Shown one piece after another: positions 1-7,316 of a DNA stretch of 8,093 bases. The position numbers and the translations under genes are program-made. Location: positions 1-8,093 of the forward strand of contig CAKUMR010000042.1 of the NCBI GenBank assembly GCA_934667865.1. Reading direction: 5' to 3'. A model generated the notes under the pieces. That model was not told the DNA's origin. It made no database searches and worked only from the letters and a program-made list of their open reading frames with translations. Within the stretch, counting starts at the first letter, position 1. Every line of letters begins with the position of its first letter. Origin of the DNA: an uncultured Oscillospiraceae bacterium. Lineage in GTDB: Bacteria; Bacillota_A; Clostridia; Oscillospirales; Oscillospiraceae.

Positions 1-233
1 AAATCAGACTGAGAAGAATGGGTGCAAAGAAGGCTCCCTACTATCGCATTGTCGTTGCTGATTCCCGCAGCCCGCGCGACGGCCGCTGCATCGAGGAGAT
101 CGGCGCCTACAATCCTCTGACCGAGCCGGCTACGATCACCATCGATGCCGAGAAGGCACAGCAGTGGATCAAGAACGGCGCCCAGCCCACTGATACTGTG
201 AAGGCTCTTCTGAAAAAGGCTAACGTCCTTTGA
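1..233 (+). CDS. rpsP: 30S ribosomal protein S16, 5' end cut by the window
   Basis: S16 is a small-subunit ribosomal protein that binds 16S rRNA and is needed for 30S assembly. The reading frame is already open at base 3 and reads [20 protein letters not shown], the classic S16 N-terminus, followed by [19 protein letters not shown]. The ATG at base 18 is therefore an internal Met ([10 protein letters not shown]), and the true start lies a few codons upstream of the window (family members usually begin MxVKIRLRRMG). Seventy-six residues are visible, close to the usual total of about 80, and the gene ends in TGA at 231-233. It is followed 17 bases later by khpA, the standard neighbour in Bacillota, so the two are probably cotranscribed. 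Identity is certain; only the start is missing. Confidence 0.97.
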   Translation, partial: IRLRRMGAKKAPYYRIVVADSRSPRDGRCIEEIGAYNPLTEPATITIDAEKAQQWIKNGAQPTDTVKALLKKANVL

Positions 234-236
234 TCG

Positions 237-243
237 AAGGGAG
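237..243 (+). promoter_or_regulatory. Ribosome binding site of khpA
   Basis: AAGGGAG lies 7 bases before the ATG at 251. It decides the start in favour of the 76-residue form over the longer TTG form beginning at 230. Confidence 0.8.
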
Positions 244-250
244 CAGCACA

Positions 251-481
251 ATGGAAGAACTCTTGCTCTATGTTGCAAGGCAGTTGGTCGATCAGCCCGA
301 TGCGGTCACTGTAACACAGAGAGAGGACGGCGACAACACCATTCTTGAGCTCCGTGTCGCTCCGGAGGATATGGGCAAGGTCATCGGTAGACAGGGCCGT
401 ATCGCGAAGGAGATTCGCACGATTGTCAAGGCTGTCGCCCAGCGCGACGGGAAGCATGTCACCGTCGACATCGTCGATTGA
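251..481 (+). CDS. khpA: KH-domain RNA-binding protein KhpA (YlqC family)
   Basis: This is a 76-residue single KH-domain protein. In Gram-positive bacteria KhpA, usually with KhpB/Jag, binds RNA and influences cell elongation and sRNA-related regulation (family knowledge). The sequence shows MEELLLYVARQLVDQPDAV at the N-terminus. The KH signature VIGRQGR follows, a GxxG loop (G-R-Q-G) with flanking hydrophobics, then IAKEIRTIVKAVAQRDGKHV and the terminal strand VTVDIVD. The start at 251 is chosen because a strong Shine-Dalgarno AAGGGAG lies at 237-243, 7 bases upstream. An in-frame TTG at 230 overlaps the rpsP stop but has no such site at a suitable distance. The length matches the family. 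In many Bacillota rimM and trmD follow; here the operon ends. Confidence 0.95.
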   Translation: MEELLLYVARQLVDQPDAVTVTQREDGDNTILELRVAPEDMGKVIGRQGRIAKEIRTIVKAVAQRDGKHVTVDIVD

Positions 482-490
482 CCTGCGGCA

Positions 491-528
491 AACAAGGAGA
501 GGAAGGCGAATGCCCTCCTCTCCTTGTT
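491..528 (+). terminator. Long perfect hairpin after khpA
   Basis: A perfect 13-base-pair inverted repeat has arms AACAAGGAGAGGA (491-503) and TCCTCTCCTTGTT (516-528). The 12-base loop may pair further (GGC/GCC around GAAT). It begins 10 bases after the khpA stop. The following bases are T-rich but interrupted (ATTTGTCCTTAT), so it is a weaker terminator than the next hairpin. It could instead stabilise the mRNA 3' end, or serve the convergent transcript. Confidence 0.65.
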
Positions 529-550
529 ATTTGTCCTTATGAATTAACAC

Positions 551-585
551 GGGCCGGAAAGAAAAATCCTTCCGGCCCATTTTTT
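551..585 (+). terminator. Rho-independent terminator of the rpsP-khpA operon
   Basis: A GC-rich 9-base-pair stem GGGCCGGAA (551-559) / TTCCGGCCC (570-578) is followed after one base by six T residues (580-585). This is a textbook intrinsic terminator for + strand transcription. The convergent gene on the - strand stops at 587, so the same hairpin lies immediately after that gene's stop codon. On the - strand the bases after the stem (GTGTTAATTCAT) are only moderately T-rich, so bidirectional use is possible but less certain. Confidence 0.85.
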
Positions 586-586
586 A

Positions 587-3500
587 TCATTTTACACGCT
601 GCTTGCGTTTTGCAGCCAAAAGGAGAATGCCCACCGCAATCAGCACGACGGCAATGCCGCCGGTCACGGCAAGCCAGACCCAGCTCCTGCTCTCGGCCGG
701 CTCCTCCGGCTGGATAAGAGCAGTCTTCACCGCTGCGTGCTCCGGCTTACCGACGTCTGCCGAGCGGTCGAACGTATCGACTCCCCCGTCCACGGGGTCA
801 TCCAGACCCGCGATGGCGCTGCCGACGTGTAGTTGCACAACCACGCGCGCCGCCGTATAGCCGTCCAGACTCCCGATGATGACATTCCTCGCCGCATTGT
901 TCCAATTGTTCTCGTCGCCCAGATAGCCAACGGGAACACTACCGTCATAATAGGTTTCCTCGTTGGGCGCTGCCGTCACCCACTTTGTCCCATCGAACAG
1001 CTCCAAGCGCAGGTTGAAGTTGTAGCTTTCGCTGCGCGTCCAGCCGTTGTCGCAGTATTCGTCTGCCGTGAGGAAGCTGTTCAGATCCGCATTTGCATTG
1101 GAATAGAACAAATCGACACTGTTGGCTGTGTGACTGCCGTAGCTGACGGCGGTGCTGGAAACGTGGAAGTAGTTTTCTTCTCCGGCGCGCAGGCTGCCGA
1201 GATCAATTTCCACAGGAACCCAGACAGCCTTCTGACCCTTGAAGGACTGTAGAGAGGTTTCAAACCACTGGCCGTTGACGCGGATGCGCAGCTTCACGTC
1301 CTCGTTGTCCTTCACCTCCCGAACCGCAGGCTTTTCCTCCGGAATCTCGCTGCTATGCGAAACCGGGCCGCGTGCTTCCTTGACGTTCGCCATGTCCTGC
1401 ACGGTCAGGCTGCTGCCGACGTGCATCTGCACGCGGATGCGGGCGCTCTGATAACCGCTCAGGTCGCCCAGCATGAGGTTGCGCGCAGCGTTGTACCAGG
1501 TGTTGTTGTCGCCAAACAGGCCGAGGACGGTGTGCTCGTCATAGGCATATGCTTCGCCGGCCGGGACGCTCACCCAGCGGCTTCCGTCAAAGAGCTCCAG
1601 GACGAGGTTAATGTTCCGATCCTCATAGCGGGAGAAGTCGTTGTCGCTGTAGGGATCGTTCGTCAGAAAGCTGCTCAGACCATCGTCCGTGCAGGTCGCG
1701 TAGAAATCCACGCTGCTGTCCGTGAAATTGCCGTAGGAAACCACGTTCGTCGTCAGGCCAAAGTAATTCTCCTGCCCGGCGTTGAGCCTGCTGATGTCGA
1801 TCGGACAGGTAACCCACTGTCCGTTTGTGCCCAGATAATCGGTGAGATCCAGCGACTGCCACTGGCCGTTGACGCGCACCCATAGAAGCGGCGTTTTGCC
1901 GTTGCCGCTGCGCTGCGCCGCTCCGGGCTCCGGCAGAACCGTTGTATGTTCAGCACGCTTGCTGAGATGATCGCCGATGTGCACCTGCACCAGCAGCCGC
2001 ACATACTGGTAGCCGCTTACGTCGCCAAGGAAAAGATTCTTTGCTGCGTGGGAGCGGCTGCCATCGCTGCGCAGTCCCAACTGGTAGGTGCTGTCGCAGT
2101 AGGCCGGGGCGCTTCCCGTCAGGCTCACCCACGTTCCGCCGTCCACGGAGCCCTCCAGCCGGAGATTCCACTCCCCGTCTGTCTTGCGCGTCCAGTCGTC
2201 ATAATAGTTATTGACATTGCAGTAGCTGTCCGCGCCCGGCGTACCGGTGGCATAGAGATCCACGCTGCTGCCGCTATAGGCGCTTGCAGCCTCGGCATCG
2301 CTGCTGATGAGCACCTGGTTTTCATCGGAGGAGCGTAGCTGCGACGCAGGAACCTCGACCGGAACCCACGCCATGCCGTTTTCGTCCGTTTGGATACCGT
2401 CCAGCGCGGTTTCATACCATGTTCCGTTCAGGCGCACGCGCAGATGTGCATTCTCGCGCCCCTCGGCGCGGCCGCTGTCCGCCGCGGCGGGAGCCGCAGG
2501 TGCAAGACGATGCACGATCACATTATGCGTCGCATCGCTTGCAGGTGTCTGTGCGGCAAGGTCGGCGGAGAGGAAGGTCGCAAACTGCTCTTCGGTATAG
2601 TCCTCTATCACATTCAGCCGCTCGCCCACGTGAACCTGCACCGCCACGCGCGCCGCGCAATAGCCGCTCAGATCGCCCAGCCGGAGATTACGGCAGAAAT
2701 TATACCACTGATTCTGCGGCGCAAACAGGCCGAGCGCGGTATGCTGCGCCGTTGTGTAGGTTTCCTCCACGGCAGGAACCCAGTTCTCGCCGTCGTAGAA
2801 TTCAAGCATCAGATTGACGTTCCGGTTGCCCAGCTCCATCCAGCCCTCGTCGCAGTAGCGATGATGAGTGAGATAGCTGTTGCTGCTCTCCGTTTCGGTC
2901 AGATAGACATCCAGACTGTGCTCGCTGTAATCGGCCAGCGCGCTGACGTTGGAGGAAAGCGAGATCTGGTTCATCTCGTTCTGTTTGAGCCTTGTAATGT
3001 CGACCGGTGCATACACCCACTGATCCCCCACGGAATCAGAGACATTCAAGCCGTACCACGATTGATTAACGCGCACCCGCAGAGATGCCTGTGCGTCCAT
3101 TACACATTTTTCGTGCGCACAACCGCAGTCCGTGTCCTTACATTTGCCGCAGATTGCGCAGAAGGCGCAGTGGTGCTCGCCGGCGCAGGTGTTGCGCGGG
3201 CAGCCAGGCACGGTGCAGGAATCCGGATGCTGCGGGCACATTTCGTGCTTTGTGACCTCCTGCGGCTCCGGGAATACGGCAAAGGACTCCTCATTGTAAT
3301 CGTCCTGCGGGGTCAGCTCCTTGCCGATATGGACCTGCACGCTGGCGCGCATGGCCTCGATGCCGGTCAGATCGGCCAGCACGATATTCCGGCAGGGGTT
3401 GTACCACGTACCGTCCGAGAACTGGCCGAGAACGGTATGCTGATCGGCTGCATAGCTTGGCTTTGCCGCATTCAGGTCGATCCATTCGTGACCGTCCCAG

Positions 3501-4594
3501 CCCTCGAGCTTCAGGTTGACGTTGCGGTCGGTGTAGGCTGCCCAGCCGCCGTCGCACCAGCGGTCGTTCGTGACGAAGCTCGCCAGTCCTTCCGTCGTAT
3601 TCGTCGCGTAAAAGTCTATGCTCGTGTCGGCATAGTCGCCGCCGTTTACAATGCTGCTGCTCGCAGCGAGCTGATAGGTTTCGCCGGCGGTCAGACCGTC
3701 CATCTTCACGGGGACGCTCACCCACTGCCCGTCTGTGCCGAGAAGATCCGTGAGGTAGACACCGTACCACTGACCGTTGAAGCGCAGGCGCAGCGCCGTA
3801 TCGCCGGTGCATTTTTCGTGCTCACAACCGCAATCGCCGTCCTTGCATCTGCCGCAGATATCGCACATGACACAGTGGTGGCCGCCGCTTTCCGAGCAGC
3901 GCACATGACCCAGCGTGCAGCCGGCGTCCTTGCAGCCGCCGCAGACGTCGCACAGCACGCAGCTATGGTAATTCTCCGAGGGGAACAGATTGCCGTTTTC
4001 CGTGTGCGTGCTCAGGTTCTCGCCGAGGTTCATGTGTACCATCACGCAGAAATTCGTGTACTTTTCCAGCACGCCGCTGCCGAGCCAGATGTTGCGCGCG
4101 AAGTTCGTATAGGAGCCGTCGCTGTTCCGACCGACGACCACGGCGTTGTCCGTTTTGTAGCCGGAGTCGATGTCGTCATGGATGCGCTGCCAGCCGCTGC
4201 CGTTCCAGCCGGCAATATAGAAGTTTGCCTGCTTGTCGGAATAGGCGTTCCAGCCGCCGTTTACCCAGATATCGGTGGAGAGGAAGGAATTGCTCCATGT
4301 GGAATTGGTAAGATACAGACTGGCCTGCGTCTCCGGCGTGGTGCCGTTGGCGACATTCGTCGTGATGCGCAGGTAGTTGTCGCGGTTTTCCACCAGCTTG
4401 CTTTTTTCGATCGGAATGCGCAGCCATGTTTCGCCGCTGCCGCTGAGCTCCTGCGCGGCATACCACTCGCCATGGTCGCTGTTGATGTACAGCGCAATGG
4501 CCGGGGCCGTTTCCGCGCGTGCCGGGAACGCGCCCGCCAGCGTCGGAAGCAGGAGCGTCAGTGCAAGGACAAATGATAAAATCCGCTTTTTCAT
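587..4594 (-). CDS. Exported membrane-anchored protein with six ~160-residue repeats and two cysteine-knuckle arrays; function unknown
   Basis: I do not recognise the family of this 1335-residue protein. Residues 1-27 form a signal peptide (KKR, a hydrophobic core, then ARA before E28). Six homologous repeats follow at about 31-193, 267-427, 504-660, 717-877, 903-1063 and 1100-1260. Each opens with a pattern like LRVRVNGQWY. The middle carries SVDFY, SFLT and GW, then a DRNxNLxLExxDGxxWV strand. Each ends WYNxARNxxLGDLSGY and ARVxVQVHVG. Cys-rich arrays sit at 212-262 and 453-497. A Pro/Glu linker leads to one membrane span (about 1305-1327) and a basic tail KRKQRVK; no LPXTG motif is present. 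The topology therefore puts the repeats outside the cell. The alternating strands and aromatic residues suggest a beta-sandwich, perhaps glycan-binding, given the GH38 gene 14 bases upstream (inference). The start is supported by AGGGAG 8 bases before the ATG. Confidence 0.9.
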   Translation of the reverse strand: MKKRILSFVLALTLLLPTLAGAFPARAETAPAIALYINSDHGEWYAAQELSGSGETWLRIPIEKSKLVENRDNYLRITTNVANGTTPETQASLYLTNSTWSNSFLSTDIWVNGGWNAYSDKQANFYIAGWNGSGWQRIHDDIDSGYKTDNAVVVGRNSDGSYTNFARNIWLGSGVLEKYTNFCVMVHMNLGENLSTHTENGNLFPSENYHSCVLCDVCGGCKDAGCTLGHVRCSESGGHHCVMCDICGRCKDGDCGCEHEKCTGDTALRLRFNGQWYGVYLTDLLGTDGQWVSVPVKMDGLTAGETYQLAASSSIVNGGDYADTSIDFYATNTTEGLASFVTNDRWCDGGWAAYTDRNVNLKLEGWDGHEWIDLNAAKPSYAADQHTVLGQFSDGTWYNPCRNIVLADLTGIEAMRASVQVHIGKELTPQDDYNEESFAVFPEPQEVTKHEMCPQHPDSCTVPGCPRNTCAGEHHCAFCAICGKCKDTDCGCAHEKCVMDAQASLRVRVNQSWYGLNVSDSVGDQWVYAPVDITRLKQNEMNQISLSSNVSALADYSEHSLDVYLTETESSNSYLTHHRYCDEGWMELGNRNVNLMLEFYDGENWVPAVEETYTTAQHTALGLFAPQNQWYNFCRNLRLGDLSGYCAARVAVQVHVGERLNVIEDYTEEQFATFLSADLAAQTPASDATHNVIVHRLAPAAPAAADSGRAEGRENAHLRVRLNGTWYETALDGIQTDENGMAWVPVEVPASQLRSSDENQVLISSDAEAASAYSGSSVDLYATGTPGADSYCNVNNYYDDWTRKTDGEWNLRLEGSVDGGTWVSLTGSAPAYCDSTYQLGLRSDGSRSHAAKNLFLGDVSGYQYVRLLVQVHIGDHLSKRAEHTTVLPEPGAAQRSGNGKTPLLWVRVNGQWQSLDLTDYLGTNGQWVTCPIDISRLNAGQENYFGLTTNVVSYGNFTDSSVDFYATCTDDGLSSFLTNDPYSDNDFSRYEDRNINLVLELFDGSRWVSVPAGEAYAYDEHTVLGLFGDNNTWYNAARNLMLGDLSGYQSARIRVQMHVGSSLTVQDMANVKEARGPVSHSSEIPEEKPAVREVKDNEDVKLRIRVNGQWFETSLQSFKGQKAVWVPVEIDLGSLRAGEENYFHVSSTAVSYGSHTANSVDLFYSNANADLNSFLTADEYCDNGWTRSESYNFNLRLELFDGTKWVTAAPNEETYYDGSVPVGYLGDENNWNNAARNVIIGSLDGYTAARVVVQLHVGSAIAGLDDPVDGGVDTFDRSADVGKPEHAAVKTALIQPEEPAESRSWVWLAVTGGIAVVLIAVGILLLAAKRKQRVK
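3104..3238 (-). repeat. Cysteine-knuckle array B (between repeats R2 and R3)
   Basis: Residues 453-497 hold 11 cysteines. The second half repeats array A's second knuckle almost exactly: HHCxxCxxCGxCKD (C476, C479, C482, C485), then DCGCAHEKC (C490, C492, C497). The first half (C453, C460, C465, C470) is a degenerate counterpart of array A's first knuckle and has lost the CxxCxxC run. The shared order, degenerate knuckle then HHC knuckle, shows the whole array was duplicated together with a neighbouring repeat. Confidence 0.8.
3809..3961 (-). repeat. Cysteine-knuckle array A (between repeats R1 and R2)
   Basis: Residues 212-262 hold 13 cysteines in two tandem knuckles. The first follows CxxCxxCxxCKDxxC (C212, C215, C218, C221, C226) and ends at C233. 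The second begins HHCxxCxxCGxCKD (C241, C244, C247, C250) and continues DCGCEHEKC (C255, C257, C262). The regular CxxC spacing with adjacent His is typical of metal-binding or densely disulfide-bonded modules. Because the protein is exported, either is possible. I do not recognise the module. Confidence 0.8.
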
Positions 4595-4602
4595 GTTGAT
4601 CT

Positions 4603-4608
4603 CTCCCT
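4603..4608 (-). promoter_or_regulatory. Ribosome binding site of the repeat-protein gene
   Basis: On the - strand AGGGAG lies 8 bases before the ATG at 4594 and directly abuts the TAA stop of the mannosidase gene (4611-4609). The arrangement suggests translation linked to the upstream gene within one transcript. Confidence 0.8.
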
Positions 4609-7308
4609 TTACTTTGATTCTGCCGGAAGCTCCGGAACATTCAAAAGGATGCGAAGCGTTTGGATCTTGCGCGGTTCGAGGGGAAGCGTCAGGTGATTTT
4701 CTTCACAGGCAAGCGTGCCGGTTTTCTGCTCCAGCAGATCTGTCGTCCACGCGCCTGCGATGGGATGGCGGAAGCGGAGCGCTGCCTGCGCCGTCGCATC
4801 AGAGCTGTTGAACACGCGGACGATCACCGCGTTTTTCTCCAGATCCTCCGGGCGCTTCAGGATGGACAGCAGCACGTTTTCGCCCTCAATGCGGAGGAAG
4901 CCCTTCTCCTGCGCCATGGCATAGTCCTTTTCGACCAGCATGGTGTACTGTATGAGGCCGGCCTGCATTGCGTCGCGGCAGCGCAGAACGTGACCCTCGG
5001 TCGTTTCCGGCGTCAAGGGCATCAGCCGGTAGGCAAAGCGGAGCGTGCCCAGCAGCTCACCGTCGAGCTGCGCATAGTCGTCGTTGCCGACGGTCTTGTG
5101 GAAGCCGCGGAAGAGTGTGACGGCCAGCGTGCGGCGCTCGTCCGCCATGGCGTTGACCTCGTGCAGCCCCTCCGCCGAAAGGAAGGCCAAGCCGCCGCTC
5201 CCGTCGCGCAGCATGGCGGTGCCGTTGAAGTTCCGGTCGCCGTACTGCGGCTCCTTCCAGTGCGTGGTCGCGGCGTCCGCGCCGACGGGGCGCTCCAGCA
5301 TGGCAAAGGCCTGCCCCGCAAGATAGGTGTCCGACTGCACGTCCGTCGGGAAGCAGACCTGAAGCCGGTGGTCAAGCACCGTGTTGTCAAGCTCCGTTTC
5401 CACGTCAATGAAGTCGTTTTCCGCGCCGAGGCGGACGAGCGTGCGCACCGTGACGGGTCGCAGGCTCGAGCTGCGCTTCAGGCAGCCGTTTTCCCAGACG
5501 CACCGCTCCGGCAGGCGGAACTGCGTCGTGATGCGGAAGGCTGTTTCCGCCGGGCCGTCATAGACCTTTTCCACGGCCTGCACCTCACCGGGGCCATAGA
5601 AGATGCTGTCGGAGGACGGGCGGATGTGCATCCAGCCGTCGCCGATGTCGGCTCCGTCCTCATAGGAAAGCAGACCGTCAAAGACGCGCCCTGTGCGCTT
5701 ATCCGTCAGGCAGAGCGTGCCGTCCGGATGGATATGTACACGCAGTACGGAATTCTCCGCCGTCAGGCGGCCGGTCGTCCGGCCCATGATATAGCGCGTG
5801 CGCAGCCCCTTTCCCGCCGGAACCACACGGAATTCCGTATAGCCCATCGGCTCCAGCGCGGCACTGATGCTGACCGTGTAACGGTCGGCCTTGTAGAGCG
5901 TGGGCGAAGCGACGATCCTGCCGCGCTCGATGGAATGAAGCGTGTAGGGCACTTCCCGTCCCTCACGGTCGAGGAGGAAGAAGGAGTTTTTCCACTCGTA
6001 CTCGCGTTCGCCCTCGGAATACTTTGGCTTGAAGTCCTCCGGAAAATCCAGCACCAGCCGGTAGGTTCCCTGCCCGGAATACGGAAGCGGCTGATAGACG
6101 CGGATGAGCATTTCCGTTCCATGCTCGCCCGCTTTGACCTGCGCGGCATCCTGCCGCAGGCAGTCCATAACGACCTCCTGCCCTATCGTGCGCGTCTGGC
6201 GGAAGCGGTAGTGCATATCGCGGTGCACCTCTTCGACGGCGCAGCCGCAGATGGAATCGTGCGCATGATTGCGCATCAGCTCCAGATAGGCCACGTCGCG
6301 GTAGCGCGGGCGAATCGCCCGGCCCTCAAGTGCATGGATGGCGGAGAGGGGTTCAGCCCAGCGCTCCCAGAGGTTCTGCGCCTGATCATTCTCCTTTTTG
6401 ATGTCATAGCGGCTGGAAACAACATAGGTCAGCAGAATGTTCGTACCGATGTCCATGTGGGCGGTTTCGGCCAACTCGCCGTGCTTCTCCGGCAGTTTCT
6501 CGTTCCAGAGGCTGTCTGCCAGATGATCCAGTGTTTCAAAGACCACCGGGCAGCCGTAATGCTCGGAAAGGCGTCTGGCCAGCCATGGCGCAGCCCTGGT
6601 AATGTGCTGATGATCCAGCGCGTCGTGCAGGACAAGATAGGGCTTGTTGAGGCCGCTGCATTCGCGGTCGATCTCCTTGACCGCACGCTCAAACAGATGC
6701 TCCAGATTTTTATCCCAGCCCATGTTATAGGGCTCGGTCGCATAGCGGTAGAAGGCGCCGTAGCCCATATCCTCCGGCGTGCGGTAGGCAATGCAGGCCG
6801 AGCCGTCCGGCGCGATCCAGCGGAAATGCGGCGGAATGGTGTCCATATTGTTGCCGCGCTGCATCAGCACGCCGCGGATGCCGAAGCCGCTCATGATCTG
6901 CGGCAGCTGGGCAATATGCCCGAAGATGTCGCAGATATAACCGTATTTCATCGCCTCCGGCGCGCCGTATTCCTTCGCCTTGGCGTGACCCAGCAGCAGG
7001 TTGCGGATGAGGCTCTCGCCGGAAGGGATGAATTCATCCGGCATGGTGTACCACGGCCCGACGGCGATACGTCCGGCAGCGATCAGCTTTTCCAGCCGTT
7101 CGCGCTTCTCCGGCGCGATCTCCAGATAGTCGTCCAGCACGGCAGTCTGGCCGTCGAGCATATACATATGAAATTCCGGGTCGGCTTCCAGTGTGTCGAT
7201 CACCTCGTCCACGACGTCAATGAGCATATAGCGGAAGCCCTGAAAGGTCTTGTACCACTCTCTGTCCCAGTGCGTACCGTTGATATAGTAAATTTTCTCA
7301 GGTTTCAT
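4609..7308 (-). CDS. Cytoplasmic GH38 alpha-mannosidase
   Basis: An 899-residue retaining alpha-mannosidase of glycoside hydrolase family 38, a zinc-dependent family that removes alpha-linked mannose. The N-terminal GH38 domain (about 5-265) opens with THWDREW, supplying zinc ligands H13 and D15. YGYICDIFGH contains the expected nucleophile and zinc ligand D127. ALDHQ (D232) lies where the acid/base region is expected. The helical middle domain (about 285-375) contains NHAHDSICGC with the last zinc ligand H350 and D351. The remainder (about 395-899) is the beta-rich C-terminal part. There is no signal peptide, so it probably acts on imported mannosides. The start at 7308 is chosen because AAGGAG lies 8 bases upstream. 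ATGs at 7314 (too close to this site) and 7335 (inside the kinase gene) are less likely. Bond specificity and substrate (N-glycan, yeast mannan or mannosylglycerate) cannot be read from the sequence. Confidence 0.93.
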   Translation of the reverse strand: MKPEKIYYINGTHWDREWYKTFQGFRYMLIDVVDEVIDTLEADPEFHMYMLDGQTAVLDDYLEIAPEKRERLEKLIAAGRIAVGPWYTMPDEFIPSGESLIRNLLLGHAKAKEYGAPEAMKYGYICDIFGHIAQLPQIMSGFGIRGVLMQRGNNMDTIPPHFRWIAPDGSACIAYRTPEDMGYGAFYRYATEPYNMGWDKNLEHLFERAVKEIDRECSGLNKPYLVLHDALDHQHITRAAPWLARRLSEHYGCPVVFETLDHLADSLWNEKLPEKHGELAETAHMDIGTNILLTYVVSSRYDIKKENDQAQNLWERWAEPLSAIHALEGRAIRPRYRDVAYLELMRNHAHDSICGCAVEEVHRDMHYRFRQTRTIGQEVVMDCLRQDAAQVKAGEHGTEMLIRVYQPLPYSGQGTYRLVLDFPEDFKPKYSEGEREYEWKNSFFLLDREGREVPYTLHSIERGRIVASPTLYKADRYTVSISAALEPMGYTEFRVVPAGKGLRTRYIMGRTTGRLTAENSVLRVHIHPDGTLCLTDKRTGRVFDGLLSYEDGADIGDGWMHIRPSSDSIFYGPGEVQAVEKVYDGPAETAFRITTQFRLPERCVWENGCLKRSSSLRPVTVRTLVRLGAENDFIDVETELDNTVLDHRLQVCFPTDVQSDTYLAGQAFAMLERPVGADAATTHWKEPQYGDRNFNGTAMLRDGSGGLAFLSAEGLHEVNAMADERRTLAVTLFRGFHKTVGNDDYAQLDGELLGTLRFAYRLMPLTPETTEGHVLRCRDAMQAGLIQYTMLVEKDYAMAQEKGFLRIEGENVLLSILKRPEDLEKNAVIVRVFNSSDATAQAALRFRHPIAGAWTTDLLEQKTGTLACEENHLTLPLEPRKIQTLRILLNVPELPAESK

Positions 7309-7316
7309 GCACATTT

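Larger units (their letters stand above)
815..4504 (-). repeat. Six-copy coding repeat array (R1-R6) within the surface protein gene
   Basis: In gene order the repeats lie at 4504-4016 (R1), 3796-3314 (R2), 3085-2615 (R3), 2446-1964 (R4), 1888-1406 (R5) and 1297-815 (R6), each about 157-163 codons. Shared landmarks in every copy or nearly so are an N-terminal strand with NGQWY (R1 has HGEWY), SxDxYxT, an LT-like stretch before an acidic-GW segment, a W-V/I strand, (N)xxARN, and VQVHVGxxL. R1 is the most divergent and R4 lacks the DRN element. Linkers differ: cysteine arrays after R1 and R2, an Ala/Pro-rich linker after R3, and short charged linkers after R4 and R5. The copies are diverged at the DNA level, so this is an old domain duplication and not a slippage repeat. 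Confidence 0.9.

Noticed and set aside
230..250. An extended khpA start at TTG 230
   Set aside because: It overlaps the rpsP stop and would swallow the strong AAGGGAG site that correctly spaces the ATG at 251. The family normally begins MEELL-like.
107..457. A 116-codon open frame on the - strand across rpsP and khpA
   Set aside because: It lies opposite two unmistakable core genes and has no recognisable protein features.
3104..3961. The CxxC arrays as a ferredoxin or zinc-ribbon DNA-binding domain
   Set aside because: The spacing does not fit the 2[4Fe-4S] ferredoxin pattern with its CxxCxxCxxxCP ending, and the protein is exported, so a nucleic-acid role is unlikely.
2390..4576. A 728-codon open frame on the + strand, antisense to the repeat-protein gene
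   Set aside because: It has the same codon register artefact. The sense strand carries a signal peptide, homologous repeats and a ribosome binding site; the antisense product shows only the mirror of these repeats.
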